Positions 22,370 to 35,342 of a DNA stretch of 64,000 bases are shown here, one piece after another (position 1 is the first letter of the stretch; the number at the start of each line of letters is the position of its first letter). The position numbers and the translations under genes are program-made. The stretch is from Leptobrachium leishanense (lineage: Eukaryota; Chordata; Amphibia; Anura; Megophryidae): assembly GCA_009667805.1 (NCBI GenBank), contig CM019066.1, positions 4,154,001-4,218,000 of the forward strand. The letters are read 5' to 3'. The notes under the pieces are model-generated. The model was not told the DNA's origin. It saw nothing but the letters and a program-made list of their open reading frames with translations, and searched no databases.

Positions 22370-22545
22370 ATGCCTGTATATGGAAATTACAGTAACACTT
22401 TGTATCTGTACTATACAGGAATTTTCAGCAATTATAACACCATGAATCATATCCCTGTAAAGCAGCGAGTCACTCTTGAGCTCTCCCTGTATTCTGCACT
22501 CTCCCTGGCTGCTTTAATGCAGCAGTAAAGTTTGTTGAATTGTAT
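22140..22545. repeat. Dispersed repeat related to 47395-47530
   Basis: ATCCCTGTAAAGCAGCGAGTCACTC...GAGCTCTCCCTGTATTCTGCACTCTCCCTGGC at about 22452-22512 matches CCCTGTACAGCAGTGAGTGACC...AGCTCTCCCTGTATTATGCGCTCTCCCTGGC at about 47420-47482. A TAGATGGTGTCC block lies near both (22171, 47406). Family and boundaries are unknown. Confidence 0.55.
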
Positions 22546-23340
22546 TACAGTATAAAATTGTCAATTCACATTTTTAGTAGTGAAAGGGGTTTAAAAAAAT
22601 TAACATTATTTGTACAGTATGCACCTTTCTTTCTGTCGCGTGCCTTTCTAACTCATTTTGTAACCAAGAAAAAAAATATACTATCCTTTACAATCTGTCG
22701 ATTTCTTCTTAAACCAAATGATTTTCCTTTGTATCAGGATTCTGTTTGTATGTCTATCACTTTATCATCAAAGTAACTTTATTTTGTCTGGTTGGTTAAA
22801 TTTGTTTCATAATAATAAAGTGCAACATAAGCTGGACCCATTTATCAGGGAATTACTCCCCATGTATGTGTTACAAAAAATTTCCTGTCAATTTAATATA
22901 TCTATTGTTATGGTTTACTGATTCCTTCAATATAAACGCAAGTAATATCATTTTTTTTTTGTTCTGCAAATGAAATGGTAGGATATATTTTTGATTAGAA
23001 TTTATCTTTATTTTTCATGTTGTGAGATATGCAAACCATATCTTTATCCACGCACCAAACCAAGAAGAAAATCTCATTTTGTAAATCCCATTACTTGTGT
23101 TTAGTGCGTCTTATGGAAAGTTTACAGCTTTGAAAACCTATATCACTAAAGGAATTGCAAGGAGAAACTGCATTGTTTTGGTTATGTTTTTATTTTTACT
23201 ACAACAATAATTTACAAACATAAGATTATGGGCATGGTACAAAAAAAGCAAAGTCCAACTCTTTATGCAACAATTTAATGATAAGATTGAATAAAAGGAA
23301 AAGATTAGGATTTCAAATAAAGTCCTAAAGTTAGGATGGT
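22546..23340. other. AT-rich sequence without recognised features
   Basis: No supported gene. Long T-rich and A-rich runs; short open frames have no recognisable domain. Confidence 0.4.
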
Positions 23341-23343
23341 TAA

Positions 23344-23762
23344 AGCTGGGGTCAGACGAGCATTTTTCAGAGCGGGAGGAACTTCTGTGAGAGTGGACGT
23401 TCCTTCCACTCGACGCCCATCTGGCCGCCTCGCTGAGCGCAGTTAGTGTGCTCCGCTCAGCACTGCAAGGCTCGATCCTCCTGTGGAGAATCACGCTTTG
23501 CAGCCGCGTCATAGCGTTTAGACAGGGAGGCTTTCTGAACGGACGCAGCACACCTGCTATAGTTCTTGAACCCAGGACATACTTGAAAACGAGAGAAATC
23601 TCAATGTATCCTTCCTGGTAAAATTCTTTATAAATAAATATAGGGCGCACAATTTGCGTGCAACAGCATGTGGCCGGCCCTGTCGACGCGTCACAATGTT
23701 GCGACAGACACTGGGAGGCACGTCCGTATGGGTGCACGCAACGCGCTTGTCTAACCCCGGCC
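23344..23762. mobile_element. CpG-rich MITE (family B), copy 2, with SINE-tail insertion
   Basis: Ends AGCTGGGGTCAGACGAGC and, from the right, GGCCGGGGTTAGACAAGCGC, flanked by TAA (23341-23343, 23763-23765). A SINE 3' tail (23572-23642) interrupts it. Without this the element is about 345 bp, close to copy 1. Confidence 0.82.
23572..23642 (+). mobile_element. SINE 3' tail
   Basis: Contains CCCAGGACATACTTGAAAAC, then GAGAAATCTCAATGTATCC, then TTCCTGGTAAAA and an AT-rich end. This block matches the tail of the complete SINE at 48955-49345. Confidence 0.8.
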
Positions 23763-23905
23763 TAAGCCGTCAAGTTACTGTGCAAATAACCTCATTTCAA
23801 TCTCAATCTGGATCTTTTTAGATTTATATTTACACAACAAAACAGGCTCAGATCACATAAATGGTAATGTCTATGACACAGACAAGACAAAAGCAGCTGG
23901 AGAGG

Positions 23906-24252
23906 GAAAACATTCAAATAAATCACACTGAAAACTAATGACAGAGTATAACAGGGAGGGCTGGACATTTAAAACCCCTTAATAACCAGCAGCGCTGGAA
24001 GAAGAGAGGGACTTTATAAAACGTGTGTTATCTCCCCTCCCGCTCTGCATAATAGGGGCTTAGGTCCGATACATTGTATATTATCCAGGATCACTATCCC
24101 CCTTTCCTCTATAATAGACGTTTTGTGTGAAGTTCCTCTCTCCCAGTGCTGCTTGTTATAAAGGTTTTTTTACATCTGATACATTTAGTATCCAGCTCTC
24201 CCAGGTACTCTGTCATTATGAGCCGTCAGTGTGATTTATTTGAATGTTTTCT
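23906..24252. repeat. Foldback, about 350 bp, imperfect arms
   Basis: GAAAACATTCAAATAAATCACACTGA at the left is mirrored by the right end at 24227-24252, and GGGAGGGCTGGA is mirrored by TCCAGCTCTCCC. The central region is less symmetric. Confidence 0.7.
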
Positions 24253-24429
24253 CAGGATTTAAAGTGCTTTATTTTATAAAAAAAAATTGCGCAAGTCATC
24301 TCTTCTCTGAGCTTTTAGATAGATTTACATTAATATTTTCCCTCTCCCCTGCTTTTATAATCTTAAGTAAAAGTTCCATCTCCTGTGCTTGGATAACCAT
24401 TGCATTCTGAAGTTCTGCACCATTGACAT

Positions 24430-24925
24430 GCCAATGCAGTAGGATGTTCTATACAGAGAGGGGCATTAATTAATGCAGGAGGGTGTCCCTCTCTGTATAT
24501 AACACCCTACTGCATTAATATATACAGACAAGGGTATAAATTGAGGAGGATGTTCTATACAGAGTGACATTAATTAATTCAGGAGAATGTTCTATACATT
24601 ATACAGAGAGGAGCATTTTTTTCTTTGAGCCCTCTAAATCCAGTGGCTGTGAGCACTGAGATCGGCTGCTTGTTACATTATCTCTCAGTACAATGTATCA
24701 GGCTCAGCTATTACAGTAACTGACTGCTGCTCATCTCTACGCTCAGTTTCAGTAAAACAAGGAAATAATATTGTTATATCCTCTTACATATAAAAATATT
24801 ATTTACTAGGTTTACTGAAACTCTGAGCGCTGTGATGAGCAGCAGTCAGTTACTGTAACAGTTGACACATTGTGCTGAGAGCGAGAGATACTGAAACAAG
24901 CAGCCGATCTCAGCCCTCTGAGGAG
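24430..24925. repeat. Two adjacent inverted repeats
   Basis: 24437-24530 contains GTTCTATACAGAGAGGG with CCCTCTCTGTATATAACACC plus repeats of TTAATTAATGCAGGAG. 24622-24925 is a foldback in which GATCGGCTGCTTGTTAC... and CAGTAACTGACTGCTGCTCATC are mirrored by GATGAGCAGCAGTCAGTTACTG and CAAGCAGCCGATC, with an AT-rich centre near 24775. Confidence 0.75.
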
Positions 24926-25840
24926 CCACCACTACAATATTAATTGTATCTGCTGGTTTTTGGATGAATGAAATTTGTTTTCATACTAAAGAACTGAAAA
25001 ATAATTTCTTTAGTAACTAAATAAATTACATTTTAGGACAAATCCATTAGTCCAAAACGAAATTTTGTGCTGTGCACATGTCTACTTCTTTCTGGATTTG
25101 ATATGTACCTGGTGATGCTGTGTACACGGGGAGGCTCAAGTCAAACTACAATTTTCAATTTGATTTAAACTTTTTTTATGTACACCATTGTGAACCTAAC
25201 ACTGTGATGCACAAAGAAGCTGTCGATGCCTTGTAATGCTGTCTTTTATATATTTTAACTTTCTGGTTACTATTCTCTGTTCTGTCATTTCAATAGACCA
25301 TTTCAGTGATGCAATATGTGGTGTAGCGTGATCATTTTTGTGGTGTCAGTTGATATTTCACTCGAGTATTGAAGCCCAGAAGCAACTGATAAACCTGGGG
25401 CAACAGCTATGTTACCGAAGATATTTACACGCGTTTACTTTAAGTTACAGAACTATGAAAGCTATAAACAAATGTACATTTTTTGGGGTGGGAGGGGCTG
25501 CTTTTTATCCAAAAAAAGTAAATAAAAATATTATGGAAACTCACCAGGATTTCTGACCCAATTACCATTGACACGTCGCACTTATCCAGCCATAACTCCA
25601 ATTTGGTATATCAAATTATAATGATTTTATTAAACCCCGCTTATCTTTATGACGGCTATAATAAAAATCATATTTCTTGCCATTTAGAAATGTTCAATTT
25701 AAAGCTATTCAGTTTGTGGACTAAAAGGGAACTCCATACCCCCTGCAAAAATAATGGAGGAACGGTGTTCCCATGTTTTCCTGCTCGGCTTGATTCTTGC
25801 ATTTACCCTTAGATATATAGGGCCCAATTCAGTTACAGTT
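24926..25840. other. Unassigned sequence
   Basis: AT-rich; no supported gene, exon or repeat boundary was recognised. Confidence 0.4.
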
Positions 25841-25844
25841 CCGA

Positions 25845-26147
25845 GTATTTATAAAGCACCTACAAGTTCTGTAGGGCTGTACATTGACACAGTATAACAA
25901 ATATACATACATGTTACACACACAGAACAGTAGGAGAGAGGACCCTGCTCAAGCGCTTACAATCCAAGAGGAGAGGTGTGACACACATAGGCTGAACCCG
26001 ATGGACACATGTATCTATGTAAGGTAATAGCTGAGTATATGAAGTAGTGGGGTGCATGGGGGCTCTGCGGGAAGATGGCGCAAGAAAAGCACAGTTGGGC
26101 AAATGTGGAGTGCGCTGATGGGCTTCTCTGTGTTTTCAGAGATTCCA
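25845..26147 (-). mobile_element. LINE 3' end fragment (same tail type as 989-1855)
   Basis: The minus strand ends ACAGCCCTACAGAACTTGTAG then GTGCTTTATAAATA, the same terminal design as the LINE in the Gypsy LTR. Shared internal text with 36510-36880 includes a GTTACACACAC block and GAGGACCCTGCTC. Only UTR-like sequence is present. Confidence 0.7.
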
Positions 26148-26154
26148 ACTGAGG

Positions 26155-26350
26155 CCGGGGTCAGACGAACGCACTACGTGCGCCCGTACTGACGTGCCTC
26201 CTCGCGTCCGTCACAGCGTTGTGATGCTTCGATGGGGCCAGCCACACGCTGTAGAGTGCGCACGAATTGCATACGTTACAGCGGACGTACTGAAAGTCTC
26301 TCCGCCGAAACGCGCATTCGGCGGCAGCAAAGCGCAATCCTCCATAGGAG
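26155..26350. mobile_element. CpG-rich MITE (family B), truncated copy
   Basis: Starts GGCCGGGGTCAGACGAACGC and continues CACTACGTGCGCCCGTACTG, matching copy 1, but the right inverted repeat is missing. It directly follows the LINE fragment. Confidence 0.75.
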
Positions 26351-26948
26351 GTATTCCATCTTGATTTCTTGTAGCATATGAATTCTACATGCTCCAGGGT
26401 TGTATAAATAAATTGTATGCATCCAGGAAAAAATGGCTGATGTGACAACCCTAGATGGGACACACTCCACTATGTCTGTCCCAGACTACTTGTCTTTCTC
26501 ATTTCTGGGAGTTTCTGCTGTGTGTTGTGTAGGGTGGAAGAGAGAAAGATAATTGATATCAGGTTACAGTATGAAGATTGAAGACGGGAGAAAGTTCAGC
26601 TATAAAGCCAAAACATTATCTAATCCATTTTTCTATTAAGTACAGAGCATGATTGAGATCCAATGACGAGACGGATCGAAGAATCTCCTGTAGAATGGGA
26701 TAAAGTTCATCGACTGCACTATTTTTATTTAAAAACACATACATCTTCTATTATGGAATTTGAGAATCTTGATGCAGTTGAGAGTAGATAGACTGTATTT
26801 AGGATACAGTTGCAAGAAAAAGTATGTGAACCCTTTGGGATTACGTGGAGTTTTGCATAAATTGGTCATAAAATGTGCTCTGATCTTCATCTAAGTCACA
26901 ACAATTTGAAAAACACAGTCTGCTTAAAATGATACAACACAAACATTA

Positions 26949-28004
26949 TCAGGGTTATTCAAAGAGATCCAAATGGCTGGAGAAAGGTAACCGAACGCTG
27001 AAAATCAGCGTTCGGTTACCTTTCTTGGCCATTCGGCTATCCAGAGAGCAGGCAATTCGCCAAATCCTGGCGAATTGCCTGCACATTCGGTGCCTGGTCG
27101 AGGGCAGTGAAATCCCCATAAAAAAGCACTGCTTCGGCTATTCAGAGAACACAAACCAGCAGTGAAAGGTTGCCGAAATGCCCTGTCATTCGGTGGTTTC
27201 ATTCGACAGGATTATTCAGGAGAATCCCATAGGCTTCAATGTTAAAAATATTCAATATCTAATAAACCGTTCATTATAAAATTCTGCAGTAAAGAGTCTC
27301 TTTATTTATAGATTTTTGTAGGAAATTTTAAAAGTACTATTTTTTTTATTTATTTTTTTAACTTTACTTATTTTTTATGTAACTTACCAGAAAAAAGAGA
27401 GATGGGGGACCCATCCAGTACATTCCAGTACACCCTGCTTTGTCTGCTGTCATATTTATGTTTTTTAATTGATTTTTCCTTGCATCTGAGAGTGTCTATA
27501 TTCGTTCTAATAAAGATAAATTTTTCTGTAGCCACTCCTCCAGTGCCATTTGCCGGTTCTCTTTTGAGCTGCCAAGTGGTTTATTGAGATATATATTTAT
27601 TTTTTATGTAACAGCCCTTTTTATTATCATTCATTGGATCTTATATGTAAATTTCAGACATTTTCTCTCAGTAGTTTCTTTGCAAACAGCGTTTCACTTT
27701 TCAATCATTCAAGCAAACTGTTTTCCTAATTTATTCACTTCACTCTTTGCGGTGTCATCTTTTTCCGGGGTCTTCGCTGCGTGTGATCGGCTCCTGCTCG
27801 GGTTTTACCAGCGTCTTCGACGGGTTAATCCAGATGTTTTTACGGGTTTTCGGCATCTTTTCCCTGCACTTCGACAGCCCTGTGGTGCTTGCTGAATACA
27901 CCGCAGGGTAGCCGAAATGGGAAAGCCGATTTGCACCGAATTGAAGAGAACGAAAAGTCACCAAACGTGCGGTGACTTTTCGATTCTCTTTCAATAATCC
28001 TGTA
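26949..28004. mobile_element. MITE family A, copy in the Tc1 terminal repeat
   Basis: Begins CAGGGTTATTCAAAGAGATCC and, from the right, CAGGATTATTGAAAGAGAATCG. The flank is TAT on both sides. The other Tc1 arm (about 34885-34895, opposite strand) shows the uninterrupted AACATTATATATTTTCATG, proving a 3-bp duplication. It contains the same internal palindrome as the 18498 copy and an AT-rich extra block at about 27400-27600. Confidence 0.88.
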
Positions 28005-28624
28005 TATGTTTTCATGTTTTTATTTAACAGAACATGTAAACATTCACAGTGCAGGGTGGAAAAAGTATGTGAACCTTTGGACTTAATAATAGGGATGAGC
28101 CGAACACTCCCCAAGTTCGGTTCCGAACCCGAACTCGAACCCAATGCAAGTCAATGGGGCTGAAAATTCGGTTTTTAGAGTGCCCTCCAAGAGGGCATAT
28201 ATGCTACATATTTGCTATAAAAGGTGTATGGGGGTCCGGTTAGTGCCCTGGGGGACAGGAAACAAGAACAAAAAGTTAAAAAAAAAAACGTTTTTAAAGG
28301 GACAGTGAGTTTTCCATGAAATAAGGGTTAAAAATAAAAACCAAAAATTCCTTCAAATATCATGCCTAGGAGGTCCCCATAACCTGCCCATGAAGTGGCG
28401 GATTTCTAGGATGTATAGAAACACTTAAAAACAAAAAAATGACGTTTCATATGACGGTAAATGCTTTTCCTTTAATCTATCCATAAACAACTGCTTGGGC
28501 GGCAGTCTGTATGAAAAGAGGAGACATTTTCGTACACGCAGAAAAAGTTAACTGATTTTTTTGGGCTAAATTATTGTGAAATATATGCAGGCTTTGGATG
28601 AAAGTAACAATAGGTGCTTTAAAA

Positions 28625-29470
28625 TTGGTCCTTTAGCGTCCCCAACAGTGCCGTCACACCGTAACCCCTCTGAGGATATGAATCTGATACAGGCGTCAGT
28701 GGCAGTGCACCCAAATATTGTGCTTTTGGTGCCAGGCCTGCAAGTACTTTCATACAGTAACCCCTCTGTGGTATTGTGGAAGAATGCAGGGGTGGACCAT
28801 GTGGTCCTATATTGAAAAGATATGATTCTGGTCAAGGCGTCAGTGCACCCAGATATTGTGCCTTTAATGCCAGGCCAGCAAGTATCATCATACAGTAACC
28901 CCTCTGTGGTATTGTGGAAGAGTGCAGGGGTGGACCATGTGGTCCTATATTGAAAAGATCTGATTCTGGTCAAGGCGTCAGTGCACCCAGATATTCTGCC
29001 TTTGGTGCAAGACTGCCAGGCCAGCAAGTATCATCATACAGTAACCCCTCTGTGGTATTGCGGAAGAATGCAGGGGTGGACCTTGCGGTCCTATATTAAA
29101 AAGTTTTTGATCTGGTAATGGGCGTCAGTGCACCCAGATATTGTGCCTTTAATGCCAGGCCAGCAAGTATCATCATACAGTAACCCCTCTGTGGTATTGC
29201 GGAAGAATGCAGGGGTGGACCTTGCGGTCCTATATTAAAAAGTTTTTGATCTGGTAATGGGCGTCAGTGCACCCAAATATTGTGCCTTTGGTGCCAGGCC
29301 AGCAAGTATCATCATACAGTTACCCCTCTGTGGTATTGTGGAAGAGTGCAGGGTTGGACCCTGCTGTTCAAAAAATTAAAATGATATAAATCTGGCACAG
29401 GTGTCAGTGCAGCCAAATATTGTGCCTTTCATGGCAGCAAGTGCATTCACACCATAACCCTTTTGTGGTA
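28625..29470. repeat. Minisatellite in the hAT 3' region, period about 136-145 bp
   Basis: About six units of GGCGTCAGTGCACCCA(A/G)ATATTGTG...GCCAGGCCAGCAAGTATCATCATACAGTAACCCCTCTGTGG and GGGGTGGACC. It lies between the transposase stop and the right inverted repeat. Confidence 0.85.
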
Positions 29471-29523
29471 TTGTGGAAGAGTTCAGTGCTGGAGGCTTTG
29501 TGCATGCAGAAGACATACCCGAT

Positions 29524-32500
29524 CTATTCCGTTACTTCGGCATCAGGGGATTGATAGCTGCTGATCCAGGACTGATTCATTTTTATAAATGTCAGCCGGT
29601 CTACAGAGTCGGTGGACAGACGCACTCTTTTGTCTGTGACAAAACTTCCAGCGGCACTGAACGTCCTTTCGGAAAGCACGCTAGATGAAGGGCAACCTAG
29701 TAGCTGCATAGCATATTGGCTAAGTTCTGGCCAGTGATCCAATCTCAACACCCAGTAAGCCAGTGTGTCATCTGCTGGAAAGGTATCCAGGTCTGCCCTT
29801 GCCCCTAGGTAGTCCTGCACCATATGGTGAAGATGCTGGCAATGGGTGCCTACATTTGACGTCCCTGGGTGTCGAGGACTAAATTTTTTTTAAAAAGCAT
29901 CAGTCAAGCGACCCTGGCCTTCACCACTATTCCTCTGATCACGCGCAGCCTCAGAAGCACGTGTGTCAGCACTTGGTAATCTACCAGTGCCTGGAAAGGT
30001 GTTACACAAGTGTCGCTTTAGAGCGTCCTCAAGTTTTTTCATCCTGTGCTCCCTCTGTGCGGGCAGGATGAGCTCTGCAACTTTACCCTTATATCGTGGA
30101 TCAAGAAGGGTTGCCAATCAGTAATGATCCCTCTCCTTGATAGCCCGAATCCTGGGGTCCTTTAGCAGGCTTTGCATCATTAGGGAGCCCATGCAGCGTA
30201 GGTTGGAGGTGGCATTAGCTTCCGAGTCTTCCTGGTCAATGAGGATGACCGTATCGTGCACTTCCTCCTCCCAGCCACGCACTAGCCCTTGTGTTTCTGG
30301 GCACACAAAACCCTCCCTTGAGGAATCCCCACCTTCAATGCCCCCACTACTTAAATATTCCTCCTCCTCCTCCTCATCCTCCTCCTGTCTGATCTGAGTA
30401 GGACCCGCTGGAATGCTGTCTGCGGAAAGACTGGGGCCTTGAGAGCTAGGGAAGGCCTCCTCTTCCTCCCGCTGCTCTGCCTCTAGAGCCACATCTATAA
30501 TTCCCTGCAGAGTGTGCTCCAGCAGGAACACTAAAGGAATTGTGTCACTGATGCATGCACTGTCCCTGCTCACCATCCTCGTTGCCTCCTCAAATGGTGA
30601 CAGTACAGTGCATACATCCTTGATCATCAGCCACTGCGGGGGGGGGAAACAAGTTGACCTGAACCTGTCCTTGTGCCATACTCACACAGGTACTCGTTAA
30701 TGGCCCTCTGCTGCTTGTGCAGACGCTGCAGCATTGCTAATGTCGAGTTCCACCTGGTGGGCATGTCACAGATCAGACGGTTTGTGGGAAGGTGGATCTC
30801 TCTTTGAATTTCTGCCAGGCGCACACTTGCTGGGAATGACCGTCTGAAGTGGCTGCAGACTTTTCTGGCCTGGATGAGAAGCTCTGGCAGCCCTGGGTAC
30901 TTGGTTAGGAAACGCTGTACCACCAGATTTAGGACGTGTGCTAGGCATGGTACATGCGTCAATTTACCCTTGCGTAGGGCAGAGAGAAGGTTGCTGCCAT
31001 TATCGCAGATGATCATTCCCAGCTCAAGCTGGCGTGGTGTTAACCATCTCTGCACCTGCCCCTGCAGAGCTGACAAAATTTCTGACCCAGTGTGGCCCCT
31101 GTCCCCTAAACAAACCAGCTCAAGCACAGTATGACATCTTTTTGCTTGAGCCATTGCGTAGACCCTGTCAGGCGTCGGTTAAACTGCCACTTCGCCAGAG
31201 ACACAGAAGGAGGAGGAGGAGGAAGAGGTGGTGGTGGTGGAGCAGACAGACCTCATACAAGCAGCTTTCTGGAGGCGTGGTGGATGAACAAGCTCCAGCA
31301 CAGAGCCCCGTCTTGGATCCCTCCCAGCTGCAATCAGAGTTACCCAGTGTGCTGTGAAGGAAATGTAACGACCCTGTCCATGCTTGCTGGACCACGTGTC
31401 TAAAGTCACATGCACCTTGCTGCTGACTGCCTTTGCCAATGACTCGATAACATTGTCTTCCACGTGCTGGTATAGTGCTGGAATGGCCTTGCGTGAAAAG
31501 TTATGGCGGTTTGGAACCTGCTACTGTGGTACAGCACATTCAGCAAATTCACAGAAGGGAGCAGAGTCCACCAGCTGGAAAGGCAGCAGCTGCAATGCGA
31601 GTAATTTTGCTAAGCTGGCATTTAGACGCTGTGCTTGGGACTATATTTTTTCCTTCGCTGCAGCAGCTGCGGCAACGTAATCTGACTGCGTAAATCTTCA
31701 GCTACTGGGATGATGTCACATTGTGAGGAAGGACCTGCTGGTACATCCATTACTGTAGCATCATCCCTGTCAGTGGAGGTTGTAGGCAATGACATGGCAG
31801 GACATACAGTGGGGGTAGAGACAGATGAGGAGGAGGAGGACCTACGCAAAATTTTGCGCCAACGGGATGTGTGGCACTTATTCATATGTCGCCTCAAGCA
31901 CGTGGTACCTAAGTGTCCAGTATCTTTCCCACGCTTAAGCCTCATCTGACATAGATTACAAATAGCAATGCTGTGCTCTACTGCACATTTCTTAAAGAAC
32001 TCCCAGACAACAGAGTTCTTGCATGTGTTCTTTGAGACAACAGCACTCTGCACCGGAGCAGCTCTGACATGTGATGCCTTGGACTGGCTAGTGCTACGCT
32101 TGGTCACAGAGGATGTTGTGCCTCGTGTTTGCTGTGCCTCCTCCTCCCCCTCTTCCTCACTTAATTCCTCTGTTCGATCTGGCACCCAGGTGGAGTCAGT
32201 GACCTCATCATCATTGTCATCAACATCACCCCCTATCTCCTCGTCACTGGAGCAACATGAGTGCCAGTTATTTGTGTGTCATCACTGGCACCCCCTTCCT
32301 CTAGGTTGATTATACTCCCTTCCTCAACCTCAGAGATTGAATCAGAGCACTGTACTTGCTGCGCATCCTTAAGCAGCATGTCACTCATTGTAGTCAAACA
32401 ATTCAGCTGACTCCTCCGTGTGTGATAGCGAGGCTACGGCAGGAGTAGCTGTGGACATGGAGGCTGCATTAGATGCTTTGGCAGCTGAGGTGGACTGTAA

Positions 32501-32746
32501 AGCACTAGAAGCCTGGCTGGCAGAGGACTCGGAGGATGAGGATGGCCTGGTTAGCCAATCCACCAAGTCCTCTGTATGTTGCTGCTGCTTAAGACGGCCA
32601 GCACCAGTTAGAAAGGACAAGCGTGCCCCTGCAGAGGATGCACCATGTCCACCACAACCAGAGGCACAGCCTCCCGACACAGGGGCTGCTTGCCCTCTTA
32701 TCTGTGTCTGGGAGTGTCTGCCTGTCCTTTTTGTTCTTTCAGACAT
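29524..32746 (-). pseudogene. hAT transposase with BED zinc finger (frameshifted)
   Basis: The N-terminal frame 32381-32746 (MSERTKRTGRHSQ, serine/alanine-rich) has a gap to 31622-32185, which carries the BED finger: VVWEFFKKCAVEHSIAICNLC then CLRRHMNKCH. A frameshift near 31640 leads to PALYQHVEDNVIESLAKAV and VHVTLDTWSSKHGQGRYISF (first catalytic D region), then 30627-31154 with IICDNGSNLLSAL and HVPCLAHVLNLVVQRFL (second D, CxxH) and DMPTRWNSTLAMLQRL. A single-base slip at the G9 run 30638-30646 moves the frame to 30118-30627 and on to 29890-30117 (MATLLDPRYKGK) and 29524-29823 with SSSVLSERTFSAAGSFVTDK, the C-terminal dimerisation block. Domain order is that of hAT/ZBED transposases; the copy has at least two frameshifts and two stops. 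Confidence 0.92.
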
Positions 32747-33610
32747 GGTGAGTGATATATAGATTAATATATACAGAACTCTGATTCAACTCTGGTATAA
32801 AGATTTAAATAACTCTGGTATAACTCAGTGAGACACACTGATAGCTGGCAGCCAGTGACAAGAGACAGATCACCTCAATTCTCAAATGTTTTAAAGAAAT
32901 TAGTGAGCCCCAAAATACTGCGTGGTACTGGCTATGTGACAAGACACAGATCACCTCAATTCACAAATGTTTTAAAGAAATTAGTGAGCCCCAAAAAGAT
33001 TTGCTGGCACAGTGACAAGACACACATCACATAAATTCCCTGATATTTGGTAGAAATGAGACCCAAAAAGACTTGCTGGCACAGTGACAAGACCCAGAAG
33101 ATCACCTCAATTCACAAATGTTTTAAAGAAAGTTGTAAACCCCAAAAATACTTGCTGGCACAGTGACAAGACACACATCACCTAAATTCCCTGATATTTG
33201 GTAGAAATGAGACCCCCAGACCCCCCCCAGTAGCGTGGCAGACCGGTAGTAACAAGAAACAACTATCTCCTTTGAAATCTCCTCTGAAATGCGTGCAGAA
33301 TCGGCGCGTGGAAATGTTATATAGTGTGCTGCGGGACTTCGCTCTGTGAGCCCATGATTGGGCAAAATTTGCCCAATCAAGACTCTGAGCGGTGATTGGC
33401 ATAGTGTTGAACCAGCCTTGCACCAGACCTGTGGTCAGGTGCAAGGCTGTAGCCGATTACGAGCTTCAGGCCAGTGGGAAATTGCATTGTAGTCCATTGT
33501 GGTCGAACATGCGGCGAACACCTGGAAATGTTCGGTGTTCGTGATCTCATCGAACAGGCCAAGTTCGGGTCGAACCCCGAACCGTCCGAACCCGAACCGC
33601 TCATCCCTAC

Positions 33611-34653
<1,043 letters not shown>

Positions 34654-35029
34654 AGTTCACCTCAGGCAGTGCTTCTTGAAACCAGTAAACCCAAAACTGG
34701 TGTGTGTTTTTAAAGGGCAGGACAGCTTTCAGCAACACATCCAATAATATCACACTGATTGGACTCAAGGTTGGCTCACTCCTGGCCAAGCTCTTGGAGA
34801 AGTCATTAGGCTAGGGGTTCACATACTTTTTCCACCCTGCACTGTGAATGTTTACATGTTCTGTTCAATAAAAACATGAAAATATATAATGTTTGTGTTG
34901 TATTATTTTAAGCAGACTGTGTTTTTCAAATTGTTGTGACTTAGATGAAGAACAGAGCACATTTTTTACCAATTCATGCAAAACTCCACGTAATCCCAAA
35001 GGGTTCACATACTTTTTCTTGCAACTGTA

Positions 35030-35342
35030 TAAAGAATATCCCTTTAAGGCTGGGGCCATGTGGGTGCACTAAGTTCGTCTGTTGTGATCCACCTTCCAGC
35101 GTCCGCTGAAGCATTTCAGTGGCTTGACTGGGAGGACCACACAATATAATATGCACACTTTTACATCCTTGGCATTCAGTACTGGCCAGCCTTTCTGGGT
35201 GATAGCGTTTGATTTGCATATGGAGCATTTGTCACTGTAATGGCACAATCAAGCTAAAACCTTGCAGGCCCCACTGTAGAGCAGGCCAATGGTGCTGTTG
35301 CTCATTCTCAGGATCCTCACAAACCTTTTTTTCTCACTGTAA
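35030..35342. repeat. First copy of a direct repeat pair (see 36208-36400)
   Basis: 35155-35340 and 36208-36400 share CCTTGGCATT(T)CAGTACTGGCC, TTTGATTTGCATATGGAGCA and TAATGGCACAATC, with the same spacing. A TAAGGCTGGGGCCATG start near 35043 resembles a family B MITE end. Between the copies lies ACGAGGCCTAACAAGGCC then AAAACGCTCGTCGG (36151-36182), again the foldback-centre style motif. Confidence 0.7.

Larger units (their letters stand above)
28090..33609 (-). mobile_element. hAT transposon, full length (5.5 kb), decayed
   Basis: CTTAATAA is duplicated at 28082-28089 and 33610-33617. Both ends read TAGGGATGAGC followed by GTTCGG/CGAAC-type subterminal repeats. The minus strand encodes a BED-finger transposase in several frames. 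The 3' part (28625-29470) is a minisatellite. The element landed at the Tc1 transposase stop codon (33611-33613). Confidence 0.95.

Noticed and set aside
31034..31403. Forward-strand frames over the hAT transposase
   Set aside because: Antisense shadows of the transposase; the minus-strand frames carry the conserved motifs.
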